From Chaetomium olivaceum (Eukaryota > Ascomycota > Sordariomycetes > Sordariales > Chaetomiaceae): a stretch of 64,000 nt of DNA. The translations under genes and the position numbers were made by a program. Numbering within the stretch: position 1 is the stretch's first letter; every line of letters starts with the position of its first letter. Below the pieces are notes generated by a model that was not told where the DNA came from, searched no databases, and was given only the letters and a program-made list of their open reading frames with translations. Of the stretch, positions 47,501-58,524 are shown in pieces. Location: assembly GCA_039881045.1 (NCBI GenBank), contig JAYWVB010000019.1:310001-374000 (forward strand). The letters are read 5' to 3'.

Positions 47501-50500
47501 GCAGATCTCGAAGCTGTATGTGATAGAAGACAAGAAGGTGTCAATAATATCAGTCTCCTCTCCGGTTTCTGCGTCGTTGATAGCAATGCGTGGTTTGGAT
47601 TGTCTGAGTTTCCGCAAGTACCCGAGCTCTCGGGAAGTATCGAGGTCCTTGATCTTGTTGCCCATGTAGCCCAGGACATCCACGACGGTGGAGATGGTGT
47701 CAGGAGATAGGTTCACCTCGAAGGCGTCACTCTTGACGTGGAAGAACCTCTTGTCCTTGCCGTCCTCGCCGGCCTGTGAGGAGGCTGAGATCAGCGCACC
47801 GAACGCAACATTGCCGCACGACTTCATGCTCTCAGCGGTGCCCCTTTGAATCTCAAAAGTAATGCGGCGCAGGTTGACGTTGAACTCCGGATATAACAAT
47901 ACCGGGCCCTGTTGTTCCACCCGGTTTGAGAGTCCAAGGTGGACGCTGCCGAGCGCAAAAGAGATGTGTGCCAATGCCCCGGTCTCGGTTTTCAACGGAC
48001 TGTTTCCAAATACCTCGAGCCCAGCAAGCGTTAGATGAATTGCGTAAGCCATAGTTTTCGGGTTCTCTTCCGTTGGGGCCACAACTGCCTGCGGTTCCTC
48101 TCCGACAACTTCCTTGATATGCTCTTGGATCGCCTTGACCTGCTGTTGCAGCTCATCAACGACATTGGAGATTTCAGGGCGGTTCAAAGCCGATAACAGA
48201 CTGTACACGGCGGATGCATCTAGTTGTATCAACTCGACGGATGCAAAGACAGTCACGGAATGCTCTCCTTGGCCCATATGGCTCCTGATCCGTCCGTTGG
48301 TCGGGGGGATCTGCAAAAGCGAGATGCTTCGAGAGACATTGTTGACTTTGATTTGCATATCGTGAGAATTCTCCTTGATGTCAAAATCAAATATAATCTC
48401 CCGGCCGAAGTTCGCTGCCATGGCCGCTCTGGAAACTGTCCCATGGACCGTGTACGTAAGAGAGGGCAGAAGAGGCAGGCTGATGGTATACTGGTCCATG
48501 AACAGCGCAACGTTTACTCTGAAAGCAGAGAGGCGGTCTGCGAGCTTTTTGGAGGACGAGACAGATCGAGGAGAAGAGGGGAGCTGGTCTTTCAGCCTGT
48601 ATAACTGCGCGAACTCGTCCCGGACCAGGAGGTCAAAGACCTCTGCCAAAGTGATGGGATCTTGCTTAACAACCAGGTCTAAGTATTGATTGCTGGCTGC
48701 TGCTTTGATGGTATGAGAGTCGGTTGTCTGATTAGCCCGCAGTTCGTGTGAAACGAGGACGCTGGGCTTGTTCAGGATCAGCTTTGCGAGCTTCTGATGG
48801 TTGCTTCGGAGGCTTGAGGTAGCAGAATCGCAGTTGAGAATGAAATTCGTGTCCGTGGTGTTGTTGGGTCCCTTTTGGATGAGTATCGACGTCTGAGCTC
48901 CGTGAATGAACGACGAGGAGTAAATGTTGACAGCCTCTAGCAGCAGCGACCCGTGTCCTAAGGATAGGACACAGTGTATCGTGCCCTCTGTTGATTGCTT
49001 CGATGTAGCCGAGACTTTGTTGTCCGAAGACTTGACCGGGGATTGAACGGATACCCGAGATTTCTCATTCTTTGCCAGCCTCAATATATTGTCTGCTAGC
49101 TCGCATAACTCCCAGTTCAAATTGATAGCGGCATCCTCGCAGGAGACATTTAATGTGGTCGAAGGACCAGCCACCCCGCCGATACTGTCTTTTTGCTCAG
49201 CTGCCGTGGCTGGTTTGCTCTGAAGCCTTGTAGTGAGGTCCACCATGGTGATCTCATTCTGCTTCGGCCCGGGGTTGAGAGCGAGTTCGAGATGTTTGAC
49301 CTTCACGACAGCAAGAGTCGGCTTGTCTTGGGCTGCAGGATTGGGGCCGTCAGCCGGCCACCCAAATACCACACCGAGAAGCATACTCTCCTCGATATTG
49401 TTCAAATCCCAGCTTCTCCACTTTTCGAAGGCCGCGATCACTTTTTGCCTCAATTCCGTTGCTGGGGTGGGGACTGGAACAAGGGAGTCGAGCTTGATTT
49501 GCTCTACTTCGGGTGGTCCCAGGACCGTCCACATCTGCCGAAGACGCATGGCTAGCTTCCAAGAGTCAAAGGTCCGTAGATGCTGAGGCGCAGAACGGAG
49601 GATGGCAGAAGGACGGATCAAAAATGACGGGTCCGGAACTTCTTGGCCTGCGGCGACAAGACGGTGCACCAAACCTCGTACCACCATCTTCTCCTGTGAC
49701 GATACTTTAGAAAAGAGCTCGCCAAGGTCAGACACTAAGACGCCTGTGCGGTGAACCAACGACACCAAGTAGTCGATCTTTCCAGATGATGTGCTGCCAT
49801 GAATGCCGCCAATTTCCGCATCGAAGTATGTGACATCTTTGTTTCCCAGTGAAGCTAGCACGCTCTCAACCCGGACAAGGGCATCAGCTTGGGAGCTATC
49901 CATGCCACGGAGCCTCTCGGAAGCCGAGACCTCTATCGAGTCCAGTCTCAGGTGGAATGAATTGCGAGACGCCTTTGACTGCGGCTTGAAAGCATCCTGC
50001 CAAGTAGTCTGGGACCGGGACGTAAAGAAAAGTTTCGTAAGTGAGACATCGTATTGGTCCTGCTCATCGGCAGTCTGGTTCACGGAGTCGACTTCGGGAG
50101 AATCGATGAGCCGGAGGTTGAGGTGCGGCAGCTTGACCAGCAAGTCGTTAACCCGCCCCTTTATTTTCTGGTCTTTTTGCGCATCAAAGATCTCCTTCAT
50201 CGAGTCGATCTGCAAGGAGTCGAGAACGTCGTCTGGATCCGTTTGTTGGAGAGACGAGAGCAAGCTTGCCACATACCGCAAAGACGTAGGGTTGCAGAAC
50301 GCGGTCAGGCCTGACGGTAATTCGAGAACGACACTGGAATAGGCGAAATCGTCACTGAAGAGATTCGGGTCAACGTCTTCCAGCTCGAAGCTGATTGAAT
50401 TAGGGTCAACCGAGTCGCCGTCTTTTTCTTCGATGCTCTGCATCATAGCTTCCCCATGGCTGGGTTTGATGTTCTCGAGCGGGAAGTAAGGCGCGAAATA

Positions 50501-53500
50501 TTGGCTCGAGAAAGCAACCGTATTGTGACCGGCATCCGGATGCTCTGTTTGCTCTCCGGGCATACTGTAAAAGGCAGAATGGCGAGTGGATGGAGAAAGT
50601 TCTCGGCCTGGCACAAGCGAGTTGTGTTCATCGCCAAAGCGAGCACTCAAGGAAGAATGGTAGTTGTGACGTTCAGGGGGTTTCCCTTTCCCACTCGATC
50701 GCCCCGATTTAAAAGGCTTAAGTATGCTGCTCTGTGCTGAACTAGCAACGGACAAAAACGACGATTTATGGCGCAGGCCGCGTGGCGGCCTCGAGCTCGC
50801 CTTTGACCGTAGGGAGGTTCCATCGTCCTTGGAGTCCTCCGAGAAAATCGGTATGGGCACCGGCGGTACACTCTGGGCAGGGGGGTCGACGACATCGGGT
50901 ATGAAATCGTCATCCACGAAGTTTGGGAGAACGAGGAACGGGGTCCTCTGTGTCCTCTGATCGTGCTTACGAACAAGATCTTGCTGTAGTTTCCTTTCCA
51001 CCGAGAAGTCTGCCTTGCGCCCGATTATGGCAACCCGCACGCTGGTTTCTACTAGCGCGTCTGCCTCCACGGCATGCTGTGAGCGAGCTCTGTGTCTGGT
51101 AGCCAACTCTGCGTTCAAACAAGACAGCTTGATGTCCGGGATATTAATGTTGGCTCTTCTAGAATAATGTGACCGTGCCCAGTTGTTGTAGTTCACATCA
51201 ATTGTCCCAGTTGAGAAGAGAAACGCGGCTTCGTCAACGTGGAGCCAAAGGCGGACCGAGTGGACGAAAACGCGAAGGAAGGTGACATCGTAAACGACGA
51301 CCGAAGAAAAAGGAACCAGGGCATTTTCATCATCGTCAAATGTGAATGCGAAGGCCTTGCCTGCACTGGTGAGGGTCGTCAAGAACTCCGTGGTGCACTC
51401 CCCTGTAATGTCGCCCAGTGATAGATCCCAATTGCACATGTAGGTTGGCTCTGTCGGAGGAAGGCCAAAGAGACGATGGCCATAAACATTAATGCCGTCC
51501 ACGAACATCTGTGTGCTCGATGTTGCGCTGATCGGGGTTTCTGCGCCAGCTTCAGTGTTGCCCAACGAGAGATTCAGCGGGGACACCCCCAGATCTAGAT
51601 CCATGTAGTAGTTGGTGAAACGTAGATCGAGACATAGACTTGCAGTATCGATCTGTATGTGGCGATTGGAAGAATAAAGATTGGCAGGAAGCAGGACTTT
51701 TGGATCGTCGGCCCTGATGCTGAGGATGACATCCAAGTCATTTGACTTCTTAGGTGGTGGCTTGTTGGCAATCTCAGCACCCGGATCGTTCTCCTTCAAG
51801 CGCAGCATGTCCTGGTACTCTTCCATTGTTCTGAAGTGAAGATCGTCGCCAAAGTAGTTGTCCTTGACCATGAGGCAGTAGCGGATGGTGAAGCCATGAA
51901 GGTTTGCCGTCGGCGACTGCCCACTAACGTTCAGGACCAGGGTATCGGTGTTTGCGGGCGATGTGGTGGCATTGTAATGGTATGCGCCCTGAATAGCCAG
52001 ACTCTCCAGCCGCCCGACCTCCTTGGAGGTGAGAAACTGTGCATATGTGTTCCATGGCGGCAAGTGAAGGTCGATCACAGCAGTGTCGGCACTGATGTCG
52101 AAGGGGATGGCGTTTTCGCTTGGCCTGTATTGGTCAATTGGGATGCAGGTTTCGCATCTGAGGAGCGGACTAGAGATGATGAGGTATGTGTTATCTTCCA
52201 AGTCGGTTGGATTGTTGACAATGTTCGCATCGTTGAGATTTAGGAAAAGCCGGACATCCTGGAGTTGGAGATTGACATGGTATTTAAAGGGGGTGAAGAC
52301 CAAGTAATCGGTCAGTGGCCCACTCGTCCAGTCATCTACGAGATCAATCAGGAGGAAGACATGATCTCGCAAGATGTAAAGCTCCAGATCGTCAGCCTTG
52401 ATATTGAAATACCATTGACGAAGAGCGTTCCAGCACAGTGGCGTAGATAGATCACAGGATATCCTGTGCCGGTTGGATCTCAAAAGAAGTTCGTGGTTGA
52501 TGCTGGTTGTCACTTCGGTGCTGGGCAGGTCCACATCGAGAGTGCTGGTGAACCCCGAGGCGCCGGCAGTCATATCCATGGAGTAGGACACAGTGGCGTT
52601 GGCAGGAACCTTCAGGTCAAGCCATCCGCAAGGTCGTTGGTGCAGTTCAGCAGGTGGATCCGATTTCTTAGATCGCCGGGCTTTCCGCGTGTCATTGACT
52701 CCTGGCTTTGGCGGGGTAGGCTCTTTGCCCTTCCACCTCCAGTTCTTTGATGCCTCCCTTACCGGAACGCGGATGGTCGCGGCGTCGGTGAGTTCGAGGT
52801 AGAATTTGAATTGCGTCGGTACCCGATACGCACCCGGGCTTAGAGGTCGAGCTGGTACAGCGTCCTTGCAGAGACTGGGGACGAAGATGCGCTGGAGATC
52901 TGCTCGATGCCGGTCGGCCCAGGGGCCGTAGTTGATGGAGCCTCCGTTTACGGACAAGGTGATTGCCCAAGCAGGGGGTTCGGCGCCGTTGATATTGGGT
53001 ACTTGCTCCGAGGTTTTCTCCTGCAACGGTACCGTGTTTGACCCGACTTTGCTCGGCACATCCCAAAAGATAGTCAAAGACGCCTCGGGGCTATCCAAGA
53101 GCGTCGGAACGGCGGCATACTCGGAGGATGCCCACCGAGACTTTTGGTCTTCAACATCGTCAGAGAGATACCGCGACAACCCTTGCCATCGGCCGGCCCC
53201 AGGCACCTGGCTAGTAGCAGTCCTGATTTCTCTACTAGAGGGGGCCAGTGACTCGATAGATTTGTTCCAGAACGGGATCATGCTCCTGAGGCTTTCACGG
53301 AGCCTGCGCCTCTGCCAATGGAGAAAGGAGCGTTTGGGACGGGAAAGCGACGCTTGGGCTTGGGCGGCTTGCTTGTCTCGGACGGCTCGGTCGGGTTGCT
53401 CTTCCTTGAAATCCATGTTGTCCTTCATCTCAATCACCGGGTTCTTGAATTTGAAGCGAAAGTATTGACGATATGGATCGGGTGTGTCGGTCTCAGAAGC

Positions 53501-54512
53501 ATCAATTTCACCTGACAAGGAGGTTGTCTTGACGATTAGAACGGCCTTGGTGTTTTCGTTGCCCATCACCATTGCTGCCTTGTCGCAAGTCAGGTAAATT
53601 GGCAGAAGTTGCAGAAGTAACGGTAGACTAGCATTTTTGTCTGCGTCTTCACCATATTCGGAGCTGGACGAGCCAGGGCTAAGCGCAGGGTTCTTGACGC
53701 TATCACCAGCATTGTCATCCGCGGCGGCGCCTGACCCTTCCGCCTTGACTGAGAAGCGAGCTGGGGATGAAGACCTCGCTGGGCCGTGTTGCCGACCCGA
53801 CTGTCTCCGCCGCAACTGAGCCGGTTCTGGGGCTGCTCGCCCTGGACCACCCTGTCCCGGATCCGCATCATGATGAACCTCTGCAGAATCGGTAAAGCCG
53901 GAAAGAACGGAATCGTATGCTGGACTTCGGTTGTATATGAACCATTCTAAGCCCCTGAGAGATACCTTGACCCGGCATGGGAGCTTTGCGGAGGGTTCGT
54001 CCGTAGCGGCATCCGGGTGCTTCTCACCCGACTTTCGTTTCCCCACATCCACCTCCCGAACTCTGCGCAACCAATACGCCCAGGTAATGTGTCCGTTCTG
54101 CACTAAAATCGTCTCGTTGTTGCCGTGGTATCGAAGACCCGTGAAGAAGATGCGGCCGGCGAGCAAGGATATTTGGAGGGCTTTGATGTCGATGTAGACG
54201 CCATATTGGTGCCATGTGTATGTTCTGATTCCCCAGGAAACGATAGATGCGAATACCCGGTTAAAATATAGCAGGGAAAATACTGATCTGCTATCAGTCA
54301 GTTCGGGAACGGCTATGGCCAAATAAGGTAAGGGTGGTCGAGTTGGGGGATACTGACAGCACGCCGCAAGCAATTAGGACCCCAAGGAACGGCCTGGAAG
54401 AAGGGGAAATGTTAGAAATCAGATGTCTTATTAGAACCACATCAGGGGCTAGATTGAATGCGTACGGATGGAACTCGATTCCATCGCCCGAAAAGGGGTC
54501 GCTGTTCGACAT
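44585..54512 (-). CDS. csf1: Csf1, bridge-like lipid transfer protein (BLTP1/Tweek family)
   Basis: Three exons are inferred: 54512-54466, 54393-54358 and 54287-44585, with introns of 72 and 70 bp. Joined they give exactly 3262 codons with no interruption. The start ATG at 54512 reads MSNSDPFSGDGIEFH. One membrane helix follows (FLGVLIACGVLSVFSLLYFN, made by all three exons). Next is the family signature TYTWHQYGVYIDIKALQISL and LLAGRIFFTGLRYHGNNETIL. The remaining ~3100 residues fit the repeating beta-groove architecture of these rod-like proteins. In yeast, Csf1 sits in the ER at contact sites, carries lipids in bulk and supports phosphatidylethanolamine supply for GPI-anchor synthesis and growth in the cold. 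Disordered Ser/Pro insertions and a Gln/Asp-rich C-terminal patch are present. The last exon of 9703 bp is unusually long but free of stops or frameshifts, unlike most genes in this window. It shares a promoter region with the TMEM184 gene. Confidence 0.95.
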
Positions 54513-55146
54513 GCTCGCCGCGAGCCAGAGCACTGATTGTTGAGGTCTCCCCCAATTGAACCACCGCAAACCTCCTAAACCACAAAGAGGTGATTTGGGT
54601 CGCCCTCCATACCCTCCTTTGTAGTCGAAGAGGGTAAAAAGGAGGCGATGGGATAAAAACGTGGCGGTCGGGTTACTGCATAGTAAATGACGAACCCAGA
54701 GCAGCGGATGCGAGTTCAATTCGTCAAGGTACACGACTTTCCCGTCCGAATTTGAAGTCGCGAACGGGGCGCGCCTGGAACTTCGCGAGTCGCTGCAATT
54801 GGCGGCGTGCATGGAAGCTTCAGAAGATCAGAGGAAGCTGCAGGGCCAAGGCCCCACTGATATTCTGAACCGTGCGTCTTCAAGTGGGACAAGGCCGGGG
54901 ATAACTTCCATTGTGGTGGGTGGGGCGGGGCCAGGCTGGTACTGGAGAGTCCGTTAGTGGGACGAACCCCTGTCCATCCCGCACTCACGATGTTTGGAGC
55001 TTCTGATCCGGGGGGTGTTGGAGTCGTCGTCATCCATTCCACCTTGGAGCCCCATTTCCCAAACGACACGCTTCGCACAACCTAATGACCACTTTTTGAT
55101 CAAGTATAGATTTGGGAGTTTTGATGCTCGGCGCCCCCCGGACAAA
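54513..55146. promoter_or_regulatory. Bidirectional promoter, csf1 / TMEM184 gene
   Basis: The 634 bp between the two start codons serve both genes, which are transcribed away from each other. A longer reading of the TMEM184 gene from an in-frame ATG at 54994 would use the right 150 bp as coding, adding 51 residues. The added sequence does not look like the family's N-terminus, so I keep it as non-coding. No named factor site was identified. Confidence 0.6.
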
Positions 55147-57226
55147 ATGAGGGGAGGCACAGGACAGAAGTTCGAGGCGGCGGCGACCGTGATCGCAGGC
55201 GTCGCGTCCCTCGTCGCGACGCTAATGTCCATCGTGTATGAGGCAGCTCTTTTCTCGGTTGCCCCGTTTATCACATGAGTTTGCTGACATGCTGATGTGT
55301 CTGTTGAAATAGCTCGATATGGCTGCAAACGTAAGAATGCCCCGACCCGGTTCCAGTGGTTCCCCTACTCATCGCGACTATACAGGAAGAACTACCGGAA
55401 GCCCTTACTACAACGATATGTGGTTCGCATCCTGCTCATGTATGGCCACGAGCTCCACCTCTGTACTCCCCGCGCGCTGACCCGCGTCTAGGATCCCCAT
55501 ATACTCAGTTTCTTCTTGGACGAGCATGGTCTCGCGGACAGCAGCCGACTTCCTCAGTCCTATCCGAGATATCTACGAGGTACTGCCTGTTTCAACACCG
55601 TGGATGGCCGGGGACTGACTTTCCTAGGCCTTCACCATCTACACTTTCTTCCAGTTGTTGATCAACTACCTCAGCGGTGAACGAGCCCTCATCATCATGA
55701 CCCACGGCCGCGAGCCGGTCGACCACCTGTGGCCGCTCAACCATGCCCTTCCGCGTGTTGACATCTCCGACCCACACACATTTCTTGCCATAAAGCGCGG
55801 TATTTTGCAATACGCGTGGCTGAAGCCCACCCTATCGTTGGCGGCGATAATCATGAAGGCTACCGGTACATATCAGGAAGGCTACATCGGGCTCAACTCG
55901 GGCTATTTCTGGAGCGGTATAATCTACAACATCAGCGTCACCATCAGTCTCTACTCGCTGGGGTTGTTCTGGGTTTGCATGCACAACGACCTGAAGCCCT
56001 TCCGGCCGGTCCCCAAGTTTCTCTGCGTCAAGCTCGTCATTTTTGCCTCGTACTGGCAGGGCTTTTTTCTCTCCATCTTGGTCTGGCTGGGTGCCCTCCC
56101 AGATCAAGTCGAAGGTTACACTCCCGACAATCTGGCCGCAGCCATCCAGGATTTCTTGATCTGCATCGAAATGCCGGCATTCGCGGTCGCCCACTGGTAC
56201 GCCTTCTCATGGCATGATTTCGCGGACAACCGAATTGCTTCGGCCAGAATGCCTGTACGGTATGCGGCAAGAGATGCTTTCGGAATCCGCGACCTCATTC
56301 AAGACTCCAAGGAGACTTTTTCGGGGGACAAATACGGATATCGCATTTTTGACTCGGGAGACAAGATTATGGCCCACGAGTCTTCTCGGTCACGGCTAGC
56401 TCGGATTAAGGACGGGATGCGGTATGAAAGAGGAGGTAAGGGGAAATACTGGATACCGAAGCAGGACGAGATTAACCAAACGACACCACTTCTCGGAGCC
56501 AACGGCGAGCCAAGCAGGAGGAACGGCTCGTTATCTCCGCACACAAACAGCCTCGAGGAACCGATACTCGACCCCAGCGAAGAGCTTTTGTACGAAAGTG
56601 CGAGAAAGCTCGAATATGGAGACTGGAACGTGAGTGGCCAGTTGTTTCTCGTCCCTAGCCCTGGGCAACTAATGACACGCTCATAGTACCCTGTCATCAC
56701 AGCTAGTGAGCCAGCAAGCGTGCGGTATATGTCGCCGCACCCTAGTCTCTATCAGAATACGCCCACTGGAAGCTTTTATCAACGCGCCTCATCGAGCTCA
56801 GTCCCGACCCTGAATCCAGACGCCCCTTTAGAGAGGCGGAAAAAGCAGGCGCCGGAGGGACCCCAAGCGGGCGTCGGAGATAAGAAGGGCAAGAAGAAAG
56901 CGCTTGCTGATGCCCAAAACCCCGGGTCGACTCACGAAGCGGGCATGGACCCCCTTGAAATCGCATATGGTCACACCATTGGGACACATACCGAGATTAC
57001 CACGGACGATTTCAAAGTTGATACGGATAGCGGGCAGCACAAACCTCACCAAGAGAATGCGAGGCCAGCCCGGCAGAACCACGTCCCACAGGAGGAGGAT
57101 GAGCCGACAGGAGATGTGTCCGGCGACGCTGAGGAAGAGGAAAGGAACAGCGGGACGGATCGCAACCCCAGCCCAAAGTATGGCGTCGACGGAGAGGACG
57201 AGTTTCGAAATGTCTGGGGAAGGTGA
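55147..57226 (+). CDS. TMEM184/DUF300 family seven-helix membrane protein (Hfl1-like)
   Basis: Six exons are inferred: 55147-55235, 55313-55330, 55386-55439, 55492-55579, 55628-56629 and 56687-57226, with introns of 77, 55, 52, 48 and 57 bp. They sum to 597 codons with no frameshift. The DUF300 (organic solute transporter alpha/TMEM184) family is shown by RKPLLQRYVVRILLMIPIYS, the SPIRDIYEAFTIYTFFQLL segment and the LKPFRPVPKFLCVKLVIFASYWQGF segment. Seven membrane helices are visible in the first ~300 residues. A long hydrophilic C-terminal tail with several acidic and aromatic patches follows. In fission yeast the homologue Hfl1 sits on the vacuole and recruits Atg8 through its C-terminal region. 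The same role is inferred here only by family. Transport activity is unproven. The start at 55147 places a short hydrophilic lead before helix 1. Confidence 0.9.
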
Positions 57227-58524
57227 TAAATGACGACCTATCCCCTTCGTATTTTTTATTTTATTTCTGAGCGTCGGAGTTGTTGGGGACGTCATTTGAT
57301 ACCCCGTCAGCCTCCAGGAGGCTATACTTCTGTATATGTACACGGATGGATTGAGCATTGCACCGGAGTTGTTGCGGGATCTATATATTGCAAACGAGTC
57401 ATATTAGCTTTTGTTTGTGAAGCCTGCCAGCGCCCCCAAACAGGGAAAGACATGCACGAAGCACTGCTACGCTCCGTCTCATCTTTCATCGTGTCATGGC
57501 AACTGGTCATTGCAGCCAGCTGCCGAACTTGCTCCCCTCCGATGACACAGTACACTGTAAGTTACACGGTAGACGTCGGTCGGACTAACTTTCCGTCGGC
57601 GTGGTGTGTTTTGTTATTATTTTGATCACCTGTCCCAACCAAGAAGGCTTTCCATGGTCGCGGGTGTTTTGGTGTTCCCCTTTTAGTCACCGTCCCAACG
57701 CGGCGTCGAGCAAAATCCGGCGCTTGCCACGCCGAATGGCTCATCGATCCCTGTGTTGTGCCCGTTCGCCGCCTTATTCAGCAGCGGTTGAGACATCCGG
57801 GCAGCCTGTAAAAAGAGGGGCCAATGCTGGACCTCATACGTCAACTGCACAGAAAAGAGGGCCCAAGCTCCAGGCGTTCGCAGAAAGCTTCTGCAGTCGG
57901 CAGCTTTAAAAGCGGTCCAGGTAACTAATCCGTTCCAGCTCTCACCGTCACCATCCTGCATACCTGAGCTTACAGCTTCCATTTACACCGAGTTCAAGCA
58001 TTCACAGAATCGAGGTAAGTGCAATTGTTCACTGTTCCACAAAACTCTTCATTGCCCGCCAGGTGCGGGGTTCCTTTCTGCCCGGATTAGTGAGGAGGGG
58101 CAAAACAGGGCTTGACCCTCGGCCGCCCAGTTGCATCAGCCGGCGCACAACATGGGGCCAATGGAGGGGCTGCAGATCGATATCGCATTGCCCCACCATT
58201 TCTTTACCCCTCCTTCATCCCCACTCCTTGTTCACTTTTTTCCTCCCTCGCAACCGCAATTAAAGGCTCGGAACAGCTGGCTTTTCCACTTCCACTGTCC
58301 TCCGCGCCTTTTTTCTCACCAGCCTCCCGTTATTTGCTATCGGTCCAGGGCTGATAGCTGATCCACTGAGCAGGACTGCGGGATCCCTGTCATACCTCTC
58401 TCGGGCTCGCCCAACTTTAGCTAACCGACCTGACCTGGGGAAGAAAAAAATTCTCTACTCCTGGAGATTCTTCACCAGACATCCAACAAACCCATTTTAG
58501 CAGGTATCGTTCAATACCGCCAAG
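57227..58524. promoter_or_regulatory. EF-2 promoter and 5' leader region
   Basis: This 1.3-kb stretch between two plus-strand genes holds the 3' end of the TMEM184 gene and the EF-2 promoter. Pyrimidine-rich blocks (CT-rich from about 58200 to 58330) precede the start, as is common for highly expressed fungal translation genes. A TTAGCAGG acceptor-like site at about 58496-58503 suggests that an intron may also lie in the 5' leader. Confidence 0.5.

Noticed and set aside
45081..53871. Many antisense ORFs of 60-230 codons inside CSF1
   Set aside because: They are shadows of the intact 3261-residue CSF1 frame; none has domain-like sequence or independent signals.
54994..55146. In-frame upstream ATG adding 51 residues to the TMEM184 protein
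   Set aside because: The added residues do not resemble the family's short hydrophilic N-terminus and would consume the shared promoter; 55147 fits better.
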